Assembly: GCF_016741785.1 (NCBI RefSeq)
Contig: NZ_JAERRL010000018.1
Coordinates: 1-64,000 of the forward strand
Reading direction: 5' to 3'
DNA length: 64,000 nucleotides
From: Streptomyces sp. 7-21
GTDB taxonomy: Bacteria > Actinomycetota > Actinomycetes > Streptomycetales > Streptomycetaceae
Position 1 is the first letter of the stretch; each line of letters opens with the position of its first letter. Under the pieces are notes generated by a model. The model saw nothing but the letters and a program-made list of their open reading frames with translations, had not been told where the DNA came from and made no database searches. This document shows positions 1-8,381 of the stretch, in pieces. Position numbers and translations under genes: made by a program.

Positions 1-1827
1 GGCGTTGTCGTCGGCCGTGTCCACGACCGGTGCCGCCCGGCGCGCTGCCGCCCCGGCGCCGCTGTCGTCCACCACGTGACCGGCCTCATCGACCCGCACC
101 ACCCGCCCGGAGAAGTCCTCTCCCGCGCCGGGGCCGCACACGGTCACCTCGGGCCGCGTCTCACCGAGCACCAGCGCCACCCGCTCCCGGGGCCACGCCG
201 TGTCCACCGGCACATACGTCCCGCCCGCCCGCCAGACCGCGAGGAGGGACACCACCCAGGCCGGGCCGCGGTCCATGACGACCGCCACTCTGCGTTCCGG
301 TTCTACTCCCAGCGCCGCCAGCACCCCGGCCAGCGCGCCGGCGCGCTCCCACAGTTCCGCGTACGTCAGTTCGGTCTCCTCGCCGCCGACGAAACCGACG
401 ACGGCGGGCGCGTCAGGCGTCTCACGGGCCCACGCCTCCACGCGCCGCACCACGGAGCCGCGCCGCGTGCCGGGGTCGCCCGTGCCCCATCCGAGGACCC
501 GCTCGGCCTGCGCGGGCTCTGCGGGCTGCAGCTTGGCCAGGGGCACGCCGGGGTCACGGGCCACGGCCTGGAGGGTGTGGAGCAGGGTGGCGTGGACCGA
601 CTGGGCCCAGGCGCGGTCGTACCGGCGCGTGTTCGGCTCCAGCTCCACCGACAGCCCCTGGCTGCCGGGCCGCGCGCCGACGAGCACGCTGAACTCCTCG
701 ACCCGCCGCAGCGATACGTCCTTGATGACGGCCGGGCTGTCGCCTAAGCGCAGCACCTCGCCGGACTGGACGATGTTGACGAACGGCCCGAAGTACCAGC
801 GGTCGCCGTGAGGCCAGCCCAGGTCGGTGCGCAGCCGCTCGCCCCGGTAGCGCTGGTGGCGCATCAGACCGTCGACTTCGCGGGCGGCCTGCCGGACGAG
901 GTCGGCGAAGCTCATGTCGCCGGACACCCGCAGCCGCAGCGGCAGCACGTTCGCCATCTGGAAGGGCGTGCGGCGCGCCAGCGAGGTGGTGCGGCTCGCG
1001 ACGGGCAGGCTGAGCGTCACCTCGGGCGCAGCTGTCAGGTGGGACGTGAGCAGGGCCGCTCCGGCCACGATCAGCCGCGGCCAGCTCACGCCAATATCCC
1101 GGGCCAGCTGGAAGAGGGCGGTGACGTTCTCCGGCGGGAGGTGTCCCGCGCTGCGCAGGACCAGCGCGTTCTCACCGGTGGTGGCGGGCTGGCCGGGGGC
1201 GGCGACCAGTTCCGGGTGGTCGCCGAAGCGGTTGAGCCAGTACTGCCTGTCGGCCTCGTGGCGGCCCGAGCCGTGGTAGTCGCGCTCCTCGGCGAGCGCC
1301 TCGCGGAGGCTGCCGAACGCCTGGCGCGGCGCGGTCCCGCGCAGTGCCGCGGTGTAGTGCTCGGCGGTGCGCCGCGCCATCAGCGTGCAGCCGAAGCCGT
1401 CCATGATGAGGTGGTCGTAGCGCTGGTACCAGATCCAGCGCTGGTCCGCGAGGCGGAACAGTGCGAAGGAGAAGAGCGGTTCGTCGTCCCGTGTCCGCTC
1501 GCGGTCGAGGTCGGCGCGCATCCAGGCCTCCGCCGCGGCGAACGGTCCGTCCTCGCCGCGCAGGTCGAGCACGGGCAGGTCCCACTCGGCGGGGGCGTGG
1601 ACCTGCCAGACCTCGTCTCCCGCTTCGACGAACCGGACGTGCAGGGCCTCCGCCTCCGCGACCGTCGCCCGCAGCGCCCGTTCGAAGGCCGCGGGGTCGA
1701 CCCGGCCGGTGATGTCGAGGTACTGCGCGACCTTGTACTGCCGGCGGGTGCCTTCCACCCGCTGCGCCAGCCAGATGCCGGACTGAGATTCAGACAACGG
1801 TAGACGCCAGTTGGCCGTGCTGGTCAT
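1..1827 (-). CDS. Non-ribosomal peptide synthetase, C-A (N-terminal part, cut by the left edge)
   Basis: These are the first 609 codons of a non-ribosomal peptide synthetase read leftwards out of the window. A condensation domain covers about residues 8-435. It opens with an LSESQSGIW-type motif and has DHLIMDG at 138-144, where the first His of the usual HHxxxDG is Asp but the second, catalytic His is kept. An adenylation domain begins near residue 460 (motifs LTYAEL and AGGTYVPVD) and is cut before its core P-loop, so its amino acid cannot be predicted. The start at 1827 is preceded by GGGGGAAAAG; an ATG four codons upstream (1839) is possible. It lies 42 bp behind the ABC exporter gene and is probably in its operon. 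A leading C domain means a later subunit of the assembly line or an acyl-starting one. Confidence 0.93.
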   Translation of the reverse strand, partial: MTSTANWRLPLSESQSGIWLAQRVEGTRRQYKVAQYLDITGRVDPAAFERALRATVAEAEALHVRFVEAGDEVWQVHAPAEWDLPVLDLRGEDGPFAAAEAWMRADLDRERTRDDEPLFSFALFRLADQRWIWYQRYDHLIMDGFGCTLMARRTAEHYTAALRGTAPRQAFGSLREALAEERDYHGSGRHEADRQYWLNRFGDHPELVAAPGQPATTGENALVLRSAGHLPPENVTALFQLARDIGVSWPRLIVAGAALLTSHLTAAPEVTLSLPVASRTTSLARRTPFQMANVLPLRLRVSGDMSFADLVRQAAREVDGLMRHQRYRGERLRTDLGWPHGDRWYFGPFVNIVQSGEVLRLGDSPAVIKDVSLRRVEEFSVLVGARPGSQGLSVELEPNTRRYDRAWAQSVHATLLHTLQAVARDPGVPLAKLQPAEPAQAERVLGWGTGDPGTRRGSVVRRVEAWARETPDAPAVVGFVGGEETELTYAELWERAGALAGVLAALGVEPERRVAVVMDRGPAWVVSLLAVWRAGGTYVPVDTAWPRERVALVLGETRPEVTVCGPGAGEDFSGRVVRVDEAGHVVDDSGAGAAARRAAPVVDTADDNA

Positions 1828-1869
1828 CTTTTCCCCCATGGTGGCCGGAAGTAGCGGTGAGGGCTGCTG

Positions 1870-3864
1870 TCAGCGGTCGGTGCCGTGGCGGGCGACGGGG
1901 ACGATGCCGCCCTGCCGGGGCAGCCCGTCCGTTGCTCCGCCGGGATCGGGGCGGCGCGGTGTCCCCTCCCCGGCCGGCGGCTCCTGCGGGGCGAACTGCG
2001 TGCGGTACAGCTCGGCGTAGAGGCCGTCGTGGGCGAGGAGTTCCTCGTGGGTGCCGCGTTCGCGGACGGTTCCGCCGTCGATGACGAGGATCTGGTCGGC
2101 CTCGCGGATGGTGGAGAGCCGGTGCGCGATGACGACGGAGGTACGGCCGGCGAGCGCCGCGCTCAGCGCCTGCTGGATGGCCGCCTCGGACTCCGAGTCG
2201 AGGTGTGCGGTCGCCTCGTCGAGCACGACGACCGAGGGCTTCTTCAGCAGGAGCCGCGCGACGGCGAGGCGCTGCTTCTCGCCTCCGGAGAGGCGGAAGC
2301 CGCGGTCGCCGACGACGGTGTCGAGGCCGCTGGGGAGGGACTCGATCAGGTCCCAGATCTGGGCGGCCCGGCACGCTTCGATCAGCTCCTCGTCGCTCGC
2401 CTCCGGCCGGGCGTAGGTGAGGTTGCCGCGGATGGTGTCGTGGAAGAGGTGGGCGTCCTGGGTGACGACGCCGATGGTGCCGCGCAGCGACTCCAGGGTG
2501 ACGTCGCGCAGGTCGTGGCCGTCGATGCGGACGCTGCCCGCCGTCGGGTCGTAGAGACGGGTGATGAGGTGGGTGATGGTGGTCTTGCCCGCGCCGGAGG
2601 GGCCGACGAGGGCGGTGAGCTTGCCGGCGGAGGCCAGGAAGCTGATGTCGGTGAGGACGTACGGGGGGTCCTGGGTGCGCTCGCCCGCGGCACGCTTGAT
2701 GGCTTCCAGGGAGGGCAGCGACACGTCGCTCGGCTTCGGGTAGCGGAACGCCACGCCGTCGAACTCGATGGCGGGGGCGGAGCCGTCGGCTCGCGCGGGC
2801 AGCGGCACGGCATTGGGCTTTTCCTGGATGAGCGGCTTCAGGTCGAGAATCTCGAAGACGCGGTCGAAGCTGACCAGCGCGGTCAGCGCGTGCCCCTGCA
2901 CGCTCGCGAGCTGCGTGATCGGGGCGTAGAGGCGGCCGAGCAAGGCAGCGAGAGCAACCAGCGTGCCGATCTGGAAGCTGTCGTCGATGACCATCGTGCC
3001 GCCCAGGCCGTAGACGAGAGCCGTGACCAGGGTGGCGAGCAGCGTCATCAGGATGAACAGCAGGCGGTTGTAGACCGCCCACCTGACGCCGATGTCCCGG
3101 ACCCGGCCGGCGCCTCTGGCGAAGGTCTCGGCCTCCTCCCGCGGGCGGCCGAAGAGCTTGGCGAGGATGGCGCCGCCGACGTTGAAGCGCTCGTTGATGG
3201 TGCCGGCCAGTTCGGCGTTGACCTGCATCTGCTGGCGGGAGTAGCGCTGGACCCTGCGGCCGATGACCACGGACGGGATGGCGAGCAGCGGGAGGACCAC
3301 GAGAGAGAGGGAACTGAGGACCCAGGAGAGATAGAACATCTCGGTCAGCACCAGCACCAGCGTGAAGACGCTGGACAAGGACATCAGCACGGTGCCGAGC
3401 GCCTGCTGCGCAGCCATCACGTCGGCGTTGAGCCGGCTGACGAGCGAGCCGGTCTGGGTGCGGGTGAAGAAGGCCAGCGGCTGCTTCTGGACGTGGGCGA
3501 ACGCCTTCACCCTCAGGTCGTAGGTGAGTTCCTGGCCTATCCGGGCGGAGAAGTAGGCCTGCCCGAGCTGGGTGAGGCCATCGACCAAGGCCAGTCCCGC
3601 GACGAGGAGGGCCATCGAGACGACGAGCCCTTTGTCTCCCCGCATCACGCCGTCATCAATGATCTCCCTGAGAATGAGTGGTATGGCGACGACGACGAAC
3701 GACCCGATGACGGTGGTGAAAAGGAGAAAGATAAGCAGGCGCCGGTGAGGCCGTGCGTAACGCAGCACCCGGCCGATCGTTCCCGGCGTGAGGCGCTGCT
3801 TTGTCAGGGAATTCTCGGGGGCCCCGATGACGCTCACCATGGGACCTGAGCCTTGCAAGCTCAT
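1870..3864 (-). CDS. ABC exporter, fused membrane and ATPase domains (peptide export)
   Basis: This is a half-transporter of 664 residues with an N-terminal six-helix exporter domain (about residues 35-330) and a C-terminal ATPase. The Walker A motif GPSGAGKT is at 421-428, the signature LSGGEKQR at 525-532, and the Walker B Asp-Glu at 549-550, followed by ATAHLD. It should work as a homodimer in the membrane. It lies directly upstream of the NRPS gene in the same direction, as exporters do in glycopeptide clusters (Tba-type), so export of the peptide product and self-protection are the likely roles; the substrate is inferred from context only. The C-terminal 45 residues after the ATPase are Pro/Gly-rich and probably disordered. 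Confidence 0.92.
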   Translation of the reverse strand: MSLQGSGPMVSVIGAPENSLTKQRLTPGTIGRVLRYARPHRRLLIFLLFTTVIGSFVVVAIPLILREIIDDGVMRGDKGLVVSMALLVAGLALVDGLTQLGQAYFSARIGQELTYDLRVKAFAHVQKQPLAFFTRTQTGSLVSRLNADVMAAQQALGTVLMSLSSVFTLVLVLTEMFYLSWVLSSLSLVVLPLLAIPSVVIGRRVQRYSRQQMQVNAELAGTINERFNVGGAILAKLFGRPREEAETFARGAGRVRDIGVRWAVYNRLLFILMTLLATLVTALVYGLGGTMVIDDSFQIGTLVALAALLGRLYAPITQLASVQGHALTALVSFDRVFEILDLKPLIQEKPNAVPLPARADGSAPAIEFDGVAFRYPKPSDVSLPSLEAIKRAAGERTQDPPYVLTDISFLASAGKLTALVGPSGAGKTTITHLITRLYDPTAGSVRIDGHDLRDVTLESLRGTIGVVTQDAHLFHDTIRGNLTYARPEASDEELIEACRAAQIWDLIESLPSGLDTVVGDRGFRLSGGEKQRLAVARLLLKKPSVVVLDEATAHLDSESEAAIQQALSAALAGRTSVVIAHRLSTIREADQILVIDGGTVRERGTHEELLAHDGLYAELYRTQFAPQEPPAGEGTPRRPDPGGATDGLPRQGGIVPVARHGTDR

Positions 3865-4080
3865 GTCGCAGAAACCTCCCTGCTAGGGATTTCCCAGAGG
3901 TGCCGGCGGGGGCCCGCCACCCCCATTCTCAAGGCAGCACGCGCTCAGCCCACGACGTACGACGATACTCACGGAGCCGCCGTCAAACCAGGCACCCAAG
4001 CCGCGCTTCGAGCAAGCTTGACATGGCTTTTTCCTGGGATGCCGGCGGATGAATAGAAGCAAAAATACCCGGAAATGCGG

Positions 4081-4112
4081 CGGCCGGCCGGCTCTCGGGA
4101 GCCGGCCGGCCG
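4081..4112 (-). terminator. Hairpin terminator after hmaS
   Basis: A perfect 14-bp stem (arms 4081-4094 and 4099-4112, loop TCGG) lies 32 bp past the hmaS stop codon. It has no T-run, which is common for Streptomyces terminators. Confidence 0.7.
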
Positions 4113-4143
4113 CGGGGGCGGAGCCGCTGTCCGGTGCGCGCCG

Positions 4144-5223
4144 TCAGGGGCGGTCACCGCCCTCCGCGGCCCGCTGCCGCTCGACAGCCTCGTAGAGGGC
4201 CTTGATGTTGTTGCTGCCGAAGCTGCGGGCGCCTCTGCGGTCGATCAGCTCGTAGAAGAGGGTGCGGCGGGGGTGCCGGGAGCGCGTGAAGATCTGGAGC
4301 ATGACGCCCCAGTAGTCGCGGTCGGCCAGGATGTGGAGTTCCCTGAGCGTGTCCAGGGGGACGCTGACCGGGCCGAGACGGCCGGGCAGGGCGTCGTAGT
4401 AGCTGGCCGGGGTGGTCAGGAAGCTGACGCCCCGATCGGTGCAGGTGCGCACGGCGGTGGCGATGTCCTCGGTAAGGAAGGCCAGGTGCTGCACGCCGGC
4501 GCCGCCGTGGCTGCTGATGAACTCGTCGATCTGGCCCGGGGCCCGGGTGGTGTCCGGCTCGATGATGGTGAGGGTGACGGCGCCCGACGCGCTCTGCACC
4601 ACCTTGGAGTCCATGGCCTGCTCACCGACGATGATCTGCTCCTCGAAGGTCTCGGCGAAGCCGAAGACCTCCTGGTAGCGGCGGACGGTCTCGGTGAGCT
4701 CGCCGGGGGGCACGCACACCGCCAGGTGGTCGATGACGCGGAACAGCCCGGCGGAGCCGGCCGCCGGGGTGGTCTCCTCGATGAGACCGGGCGCGAAGCG
4801 GGTGCCGCGGCGCGAGACGAACCGGTTCTCCACGTCGCCGAAGGCCGTCACGGAGGCCATGGTGACGCGGGTGTCGCCGTCCTGCAGCACGCGCGGCGGC
4901 GAGACCGGCTCGGCGCCGCGCTCGACGGCCTCGGCGAACGCCGCTTCGGCGTCGTCGACGGTGACACCGATGGCGGCGACGCCGTCGCCGTGCCGCCGCA
5001 CGTAGTCGGCCGCGCGGTGGCCGCCGGCGGGGGCGGAGGTGACCAGCAGGGTGATGTCGCGCTGCCGCAGCAGGAGGGACGTGGGAGGGGTGGTGCCCGT
5101 GGTGTCACCGGCGGCCGTGCCGCGGCCGTGGACCGCGAAGCCGAATGACTCACACAGGTACTTGGACGCTTCTTCCGCGTCCTCTACGTAGAGTTCGACG
5201 TGGTCGATGGTGCGGATTTCCAT
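4144..5223 (-). CDS. hmaS: 4-hydroxymandelate synthase (Hpg biosynthesis)
   Basis: The enzyme is a non-haem iron dioxygenase that turns 4-hydroxyphenylpyruvate into 4-hydroxymandelate, the first committed step to 4-hydroxyphenylglycine. It has 359 residues and two VOC-type halves. The iron ligands are H166, H246 and E325. It is closest to its paralogue HPPD, but the stretch VVQSASGAVTLTIIEP (209-223) and the end FGSNNIKALYEAVE match the glycopeptide HmaS enzymes as I remember them, where HPPD has a PLNE-type motif and GKGNFKALFE. The start at 5223 keeps the full N-terminal domain. A StrR-type operator lies 106-134 bp upstream, and the StrR-like regulator gene follows further upstream. Neighbouring NRPS and DAHP synthase genes fit an Hpg pathway; the oxidase and aminotransferase of that pathway are not in the window. 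Confidence 0.87.
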   Translation of the reverse strand: MEIRTIDHVELYVEDAEEASKYLCESFGFAVHGRGTAAGDTTGTTPPTSLLLRQRDITLLVTSAPAGGHRAADYVRRHGDGVAAIGVTVDDAEAAFAEAVERGAEPVSPPRVLQDGDTRVTMASVTAFGDVENRFVSRRGTRFAPGLIEETTPAAGSAGLFRVIDHLAVCVPPGELTETVRRYQEVFGFAETFEEQIIVGEQAMDSKVVQSASGAVTLTIIEPDTTRAPGQIDEFISSHGGAGVQHLAFLTEDIATAVRTCTDRGVSFLTTPASYYDALPGRLGPVSVPLDTLRELHILADRDYWGVMLQIFTRSRHPRRTLFYELIDRRGARSFGSNNIKALYEAVERQRAAEGGDRP

Positions 5224-5328
5224 GGCATTACCTTCGCGTGCGCCGTGGTCGTCTCGTCCTGCGCCTCGTGCCGCGGGCTGCCGCCCTCCCCTTTTTCATG
5301 ATCCGGTGTTTCGGGCGGGCGTTTCCTC

Positions 5329-5357
5329 GTCCAACCGGTGGAGACCAGCACTTGGAC
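5329..5357. promoter_or_regulatory. StrR/Bbr-type activator site, GTCCAA-N17-TTGGAC
   Basis: A perfect inverted repeat has half-sites GTCCAA (5329-5334) and TTGGAC (5352-5357) separated by exactly 17 bp. It extends to 7 bp per arm (CGTCCAA/TTGGACG). It matches the GTCCAR-N17-YTGGAC consensus I recall for Bbr and Dbv4, the StrR-like activators of balhimycin and A40926. It lies upstream of hmaS and close to a gene for such a regulator. Confidence 0.8.
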
Positions 5358-5407
5358 GGGGCGGATGGCCGTGGACCAAGGCCCAAGCGGCATAGGGGTT
5401 TTCTGTT

Positions 5408-5489
5408 CCGATGCTGGCACCAGCGCCGCTCCGGGTCGAGCCCGCCCAGGCGTCTTCCCCGGACAGGCGGGCGCCGGCGCCAGCATCGG
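5408..5489 (-). terminator. Long stem-loop after the StrR-like gene
   Basis: A perfect 11-bp pair (5408-5418 with 5479-5489, starting CCGATGCTGGC) encloses a second 7-bp stem (GCCCGCC with GGCGGGC). It begins 8 bp past the stop codon of the regulator gene, so termination is the simplest role. Confidence 0.55.
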
Positions 5490-5497
5490 CGGCCGCG

Positions 5498-6493
5498 CTA
5501 CGCCAGATAGGCCATGTCAGCGGCGCGCAGTTCCGTTCGCGCCGCGAATTCGTTCCAGATTTCTGCGCATTCTCTCGCCAGCTGGGCGACGATACTGCTG
5601 CAGTGCGGCGGGACGTTGTCGATGATCTTGTCCCACTCCTCGGCCCGTATGGTCAGGACGTTGAGCAGCCGGAGCAGATGACGTCCGGTCTCGGAGAAGC
5701 GGAGCGCCGGATCGGCACGCAGGCGCTCGAGAACAGCCGCACGGTCCTGGGCCGACGCCTGCGCTGGCCCGGGACCGCCGCCTATCTCGGCCGGTCTGCC
5801 CGGCTGCGGGTGGTGGTCGGCCGCCTGGCTTCTCTTGCGTCTGCTCGGCAGGGGGTCCTCTCCCCGGCGCAGCCGGTTCCTGACGTCCCGTGCCGTCTCC
5901 GGCGAGATGCCGGCGGCCCGGGCGATCTGGCGCAGCGACAGGCTGGGGTCGGACGCGATCAGCTGCGAGGCCAGCAGGCGGCCGCGGGTGCCGTCGACGG
6001 GACGTGCCCTGCCGTCCTGGCCGATCCGCACGTTCCCGCTGTCCGATCCCCGGGTCACCCGCTGGCGTATCTCCGCCACCGTCGCCGCCGCGATGCCGGT
6101 CACCGAGGCGACCATGCGGTCGGACCACTCCGGGTGCGAGGCGACGATGCGCGCCGCCGCGTGCTTCCGGTCCGCCAGGGACAGCGGAAGTCCGTGCATG
6201 ATGTTCGATTTGACCGCCAGCACGAAGGCGTTGGCCTCATCCCCGTCGAAGAACCTGACTGCGATCTTGTCCTGCCCCCGGAGCTGGGCGACTCGTAACC
6301 GGTGCAGGCCGTCGATCACGCGCATCGTCGCGCGATGCACGATGATGGGCGGAAGCTGGTTCTGCGCCGCGGCGAGTGCCTCCACGTGCTCCGAGTTTTC
6401 CCCGGAAATCCGAGGCGAGTCAGCGACCTTGAGCAATCTGACGTCGACCTCGCATACCGGTTCGTGCTCGATATCCCCTCGTCCAGGTTCCAC
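5498..6493 (-). CDS. StrR/Bbr-family ParB-like pathway-specific activator
   Basis: This protein of 331 residues has the ParB/sulfiredoxin-like N-terminal fold of StrR-type regulators: SPRISGENSEHVEALA at 26-41, LPPIIVHRATMRVIDGLHRL at 47-66, and HGLPLSLADR at 100-109. Two predicted helix-turn-helix units follow, near 124-147 and 185-210 (SLRQIARAAGISPETARDV). Members of the family activate secondary-metabolite clusters (StrR, NovG, Bbr, Tei15*, Dbv4). Here it sits between the cold-shock gene (16 bp upstream, same strand) and hmaS, whose promoter region carries a matching operator, so it is likely the activator of this NRPS cluster. The long Pro/Arg-rich linker near 212-240 is typical of the group. 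Confidence 0.9.
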   Translation of the reverse strand: MEPGRGDIEHEPVCEVDVRLLKVADSPRISGENSEHVEALAAAQNQLPPIIVHRATMRVIDGLHRLRVAQLRGQDKIAVRFFDGDEANAFVLAVKSNIMHGLPLSLADRKHAAARIVASHPEWSDRMVASVTGIAAATVAEIRQRVTRGSDSGNVRIGQDGRARPVDGTRGRLLASQLIASDPSLSLRQIARAAGISPETARDVRNRLRRGEDPLPSRRKRSQAADHHPQPGRPAEIGGGPGPAQASAQDRAAVLERLRADPALRFSETGRHLLRLLNVLTIRAEEWDKIIDNVPPHCSSIVAQLARECAEIWNEFAARTELRAADMAYLA

Positions 6494-6509
6494 TCCAGCT
6501 CCTCACGAC

Positions 6510-6953
6510 TCAGGTATCAACCCATCCACGCTTCTTGGCGAAATCCAGCAGGCTGTGCCGGATCTCCACCAGCTGCCCCCCGGTCAGGCTGGGTACTGCC
6601 TCCAGGAGAAGTTCGGTGACCTCGCTCCTGAACTCGCCCTGAGACAAGACGTCACACATCCCCGTCTCCTCTGACGAAGCCGCTGCCGAATCGGCCGTGT
6701 CCGGCTCCCGGCGATGCACCGGAACGGGGACTTCCGCCTTGGTGGTTTCCTCGTCGAGCAGGTGCGCAGCGAATGCCTTCCTGCCTCGCCCTCCTGCCAT
6801 GACCTGGAATTCGACGCGTGCGCCGGGCACCAGGTCACTGGGGTCACCGTCGAAGACCGAGGTGTGCAGGAACACGTCCTCACCGCCGTCATCGGCACCG
6901 ATGAACCCGAAGCCGCGCATCTCGTCAAACTGCAGGATCCTGCCCGTAGCCAA
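6510..6953 (-). CDS. Cold-shock-domain protein with extra C-terminal domain
   Basis: A cold-shock domain occupies residues 1-67, with RNP1 RGFGFI at 13-18 and RNP2 VFLHTS at 27-32, so it should bind single-stranded RNA or DNA. Ordinary CspA proteins stop near residue 67. This one has 147 residues: an acidic, low-complexity linker (68-100) and a compact helical C-terminal part (about 100-147, containing VLSQGEFRSEVTELLLEAV). I do not recognise that domain. The gene is 16 bp upstream of the StrR-like regulator on the same strand and is probably co-transcribed with it. That suggests a post-transcriptional or nucleic-acid-binding role in control of the cluster, but this is inference from position. 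Confidence 0.8.
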   Translation of the reverse strand: MATGRILQFDEMRGFGFIGADDGGEDVFLHTSVFDGDPSDLVPGARVEFQVMAGGRGRKAFAAHLLDEETTKAEVPVPVHRREPDTADSAAASSEETGMCDVLSQGEFRSEVTELLLEAVPSLTGGQLVEIRHSLLDFAKKRGWVDT

Positions 6954-7337
6954 TGCCGCTCAACCTCTCCTTCAAACCGTCCACAGCCCGGCGAAACTAA
7001 CGAATTGATCCTCGCCAGGCTGACCCATACCTTAGCCGCGACGAACCCCAGCGGGTAGAGGCAATGACACACCGATACGGAAGACAGCCAGGCATTCGGT
7101 TTACAATTCCACAAGGGGTGACCACGGCAGAAGTTGGACACCGGACCCGCGTCTTTAATTTCTCAATCACCGGAGGCAACAGCAGTCACACAAGCACCGC
7201 TGACACCTCATTAGCAGCTCTTTATTAACACGGAAGAATAATTCCACTCCGACAGGCTGGAATTTTACCTTTCATTGACCGCATTGGCCGCAGAAGTGGG
7301 TGCCGGAGAGGGAAGAAAGTATCGTCGCTGCCGCGCC
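6954..7337. other. AT-richer intergenic region upstream of the cold-shock/StrR pair
   Basis: This 384-bp gap is clearly less GC-rich than its surroundings, especially about 7000-7280. It must hold the promoter for the leftward cold-shock/regulator pair and the 3' end of the DAHP synthase transcript. I found no gene and no second GTCCAA-N17-TTGGAC site. An isolated TTGGAC half-site is present at 7134-7139. Confidence 0.6.
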
Positions 7338-8381
7338 TCAGCCGACTCCGGCTGGTTCCGCCGCCGGCGTCAGGCTGCGCCCCATCACCGGCGACAGGAC
7401 CGCCGCGGCGCGGGCCACCTCGCGCAGGTCGGCATCGACCAGGGCCTGGTCACCGTCGCACAGCGCGGTCTCGGGGCTTGGGTGCACGTCGATCAGCACG
7501 CCGTCCGCGCCCGCCGCGATGGCCGCCCGCGTCAGCGGCAGCACGAGATCCCTGCGGCCGCCCGAGTGCGAGGGATCCACCACCACCGGCAGGTGCGACA
7601 GCCGCTGCGCCACCGGCACGGCGCTGATGTCGAGCGTGTTGCGCGTGGCGGTCTCGAACGTCCTGATGCCGCGCTCGCACAGCACGATGTTGAGGTTGCC
7701 GCGCTGCGCGATGTACTCGGCGGCCATCAGCCACTCCTCGACCGTGGCGCTGAAGCCGCGCTTGAGCAGCACCGGCCTGCCCGACTCGCCTACCGCCTGG
7801 AGCAGCGCGAAGTTCTGCATGTTGCGGGTGCCGACCTGCAGCATGTCGGCATAGGAGGCGACGAGGTCGACGCTGCCCGCGTCGAGCACCTCCGTCACCA
7901 CCGGCAGCCCGGTCTCCTCGCGTACCTCCGCCAGAATCCGCAGGCCCGCCTCCCCCAGCCCCTGGAAGGCGTACGGCGACGTTCGCGGCTTGTAGGCGCC
8001 GCCCCGCAGCAGCGACGCCCCCGCGGACTTCGCCATCCGCGCAGCGGCCAGAGTCTGTTCGGGCGTCTCGACGGCGCACGGCCCGGCGATGACGGTCAGC
8101 GTGCCGGGACCGATCGGCACGTCACCGACCCGGATAACGGAGCGCGCCGGATGATGCTCCCGGCTGACCAGCTTGTACGGCACGGAGATCCGCACCACGT
8201 CCACGACGCCGCGGCGGCTGCGGAGGTTCAGCGCCCCGAACTCCTCCACGTTGCCGACGAGTCCCACGATCGTGTGGGAGACCCCCCGGCTGACGAACGC
8301 TCTGGCGCCGATGGTGCGCGCCAGGCTGACTATGTCCTCCACATCCTCGTCGGTGGCCTCCGGGGCCATCACCACAACCAT
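7338..8381 (-). CDS. 3-deoxy-7-phosphoheptulonate (DAHP) synthase, type I-beta
   Basis: The enzyme condenses phosphoenolpyruvate and erythrose 4-phosphate in the first step of the shikimate pathway. The protein has 347 residues: an N-terminal ferredoxin-like regulatory domain (about 1-68) and a TIM barrel with AGPCAVET (99-106), [15 protein letters not shown] (127-141), LLKRGFSAT and DPSHSGGR. The start at 8381 has GGGAGGAG upstream, which excludes longer versions. Streptomyces normally rely on a type II DAHP synthase for primary metabolism, so this copy beside hmaS probably raises the aromatic precursor supply (chorismate to 4-hydroxyphenylpyruvate) for the peptide cluster. A primary-metabolic role cannot be excluded. 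Confidence 0.9.
   Translation of the reverse strand: MVVVMAPEATDEDVEDIVSLARTIGARAFVSRGVSHTIVGLVGNVEEFGALNLRSRRGVVDVVRISVPYKLVSREHHPARSVIRVGDVPIGPGTLTVIAGPCAVETPEQTLAAARMAKSAGASLLRGGAYKPRTSPYAFQGLGEAGLRILAEVREETGLPVVTEVLDAGSVDLVASYADMLQVGTRNMQNFALLQAVGESGRPVLLKRGFSATVEEWLMAAEYIAQRGNLNIVLCERGIRTFETATRNTLDISAVPVAQRLSHLPVVVDPSHSGGRRDLVLPLTRAAIAAGADGVLIDVHPSPETALCDGDQALVDADLREVARAAAVLSPVMGRSLTPAAEPAGVG

Noticed and set aside
1885-3849. Long open frame (654 codons) opposite the ABC exporter gene
   Set aside because: Antisense shadow of a GC-rich gene. The translation is low-complexity Gly/Asp/Val-rich without any domain, while the other strand has complete ABC transporter motifs.
4144-5223. 4-hydroxyphenylpyruvate dioxygenase (HPPD) instead of HmaS
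   Set aside because: The fold is shared, but the residues around 209-223 and the C-terminus follow HmaS, and the NRPS/StrR context supports HmaS. A close call that an enzyme assay would settle.
7134-7139. A second StrR-type site upstream of the cold-shock/StrR pair
   Set aside because: Only the TTGGAC half-site is present; the partner 17 bp away reads ACAAGG.
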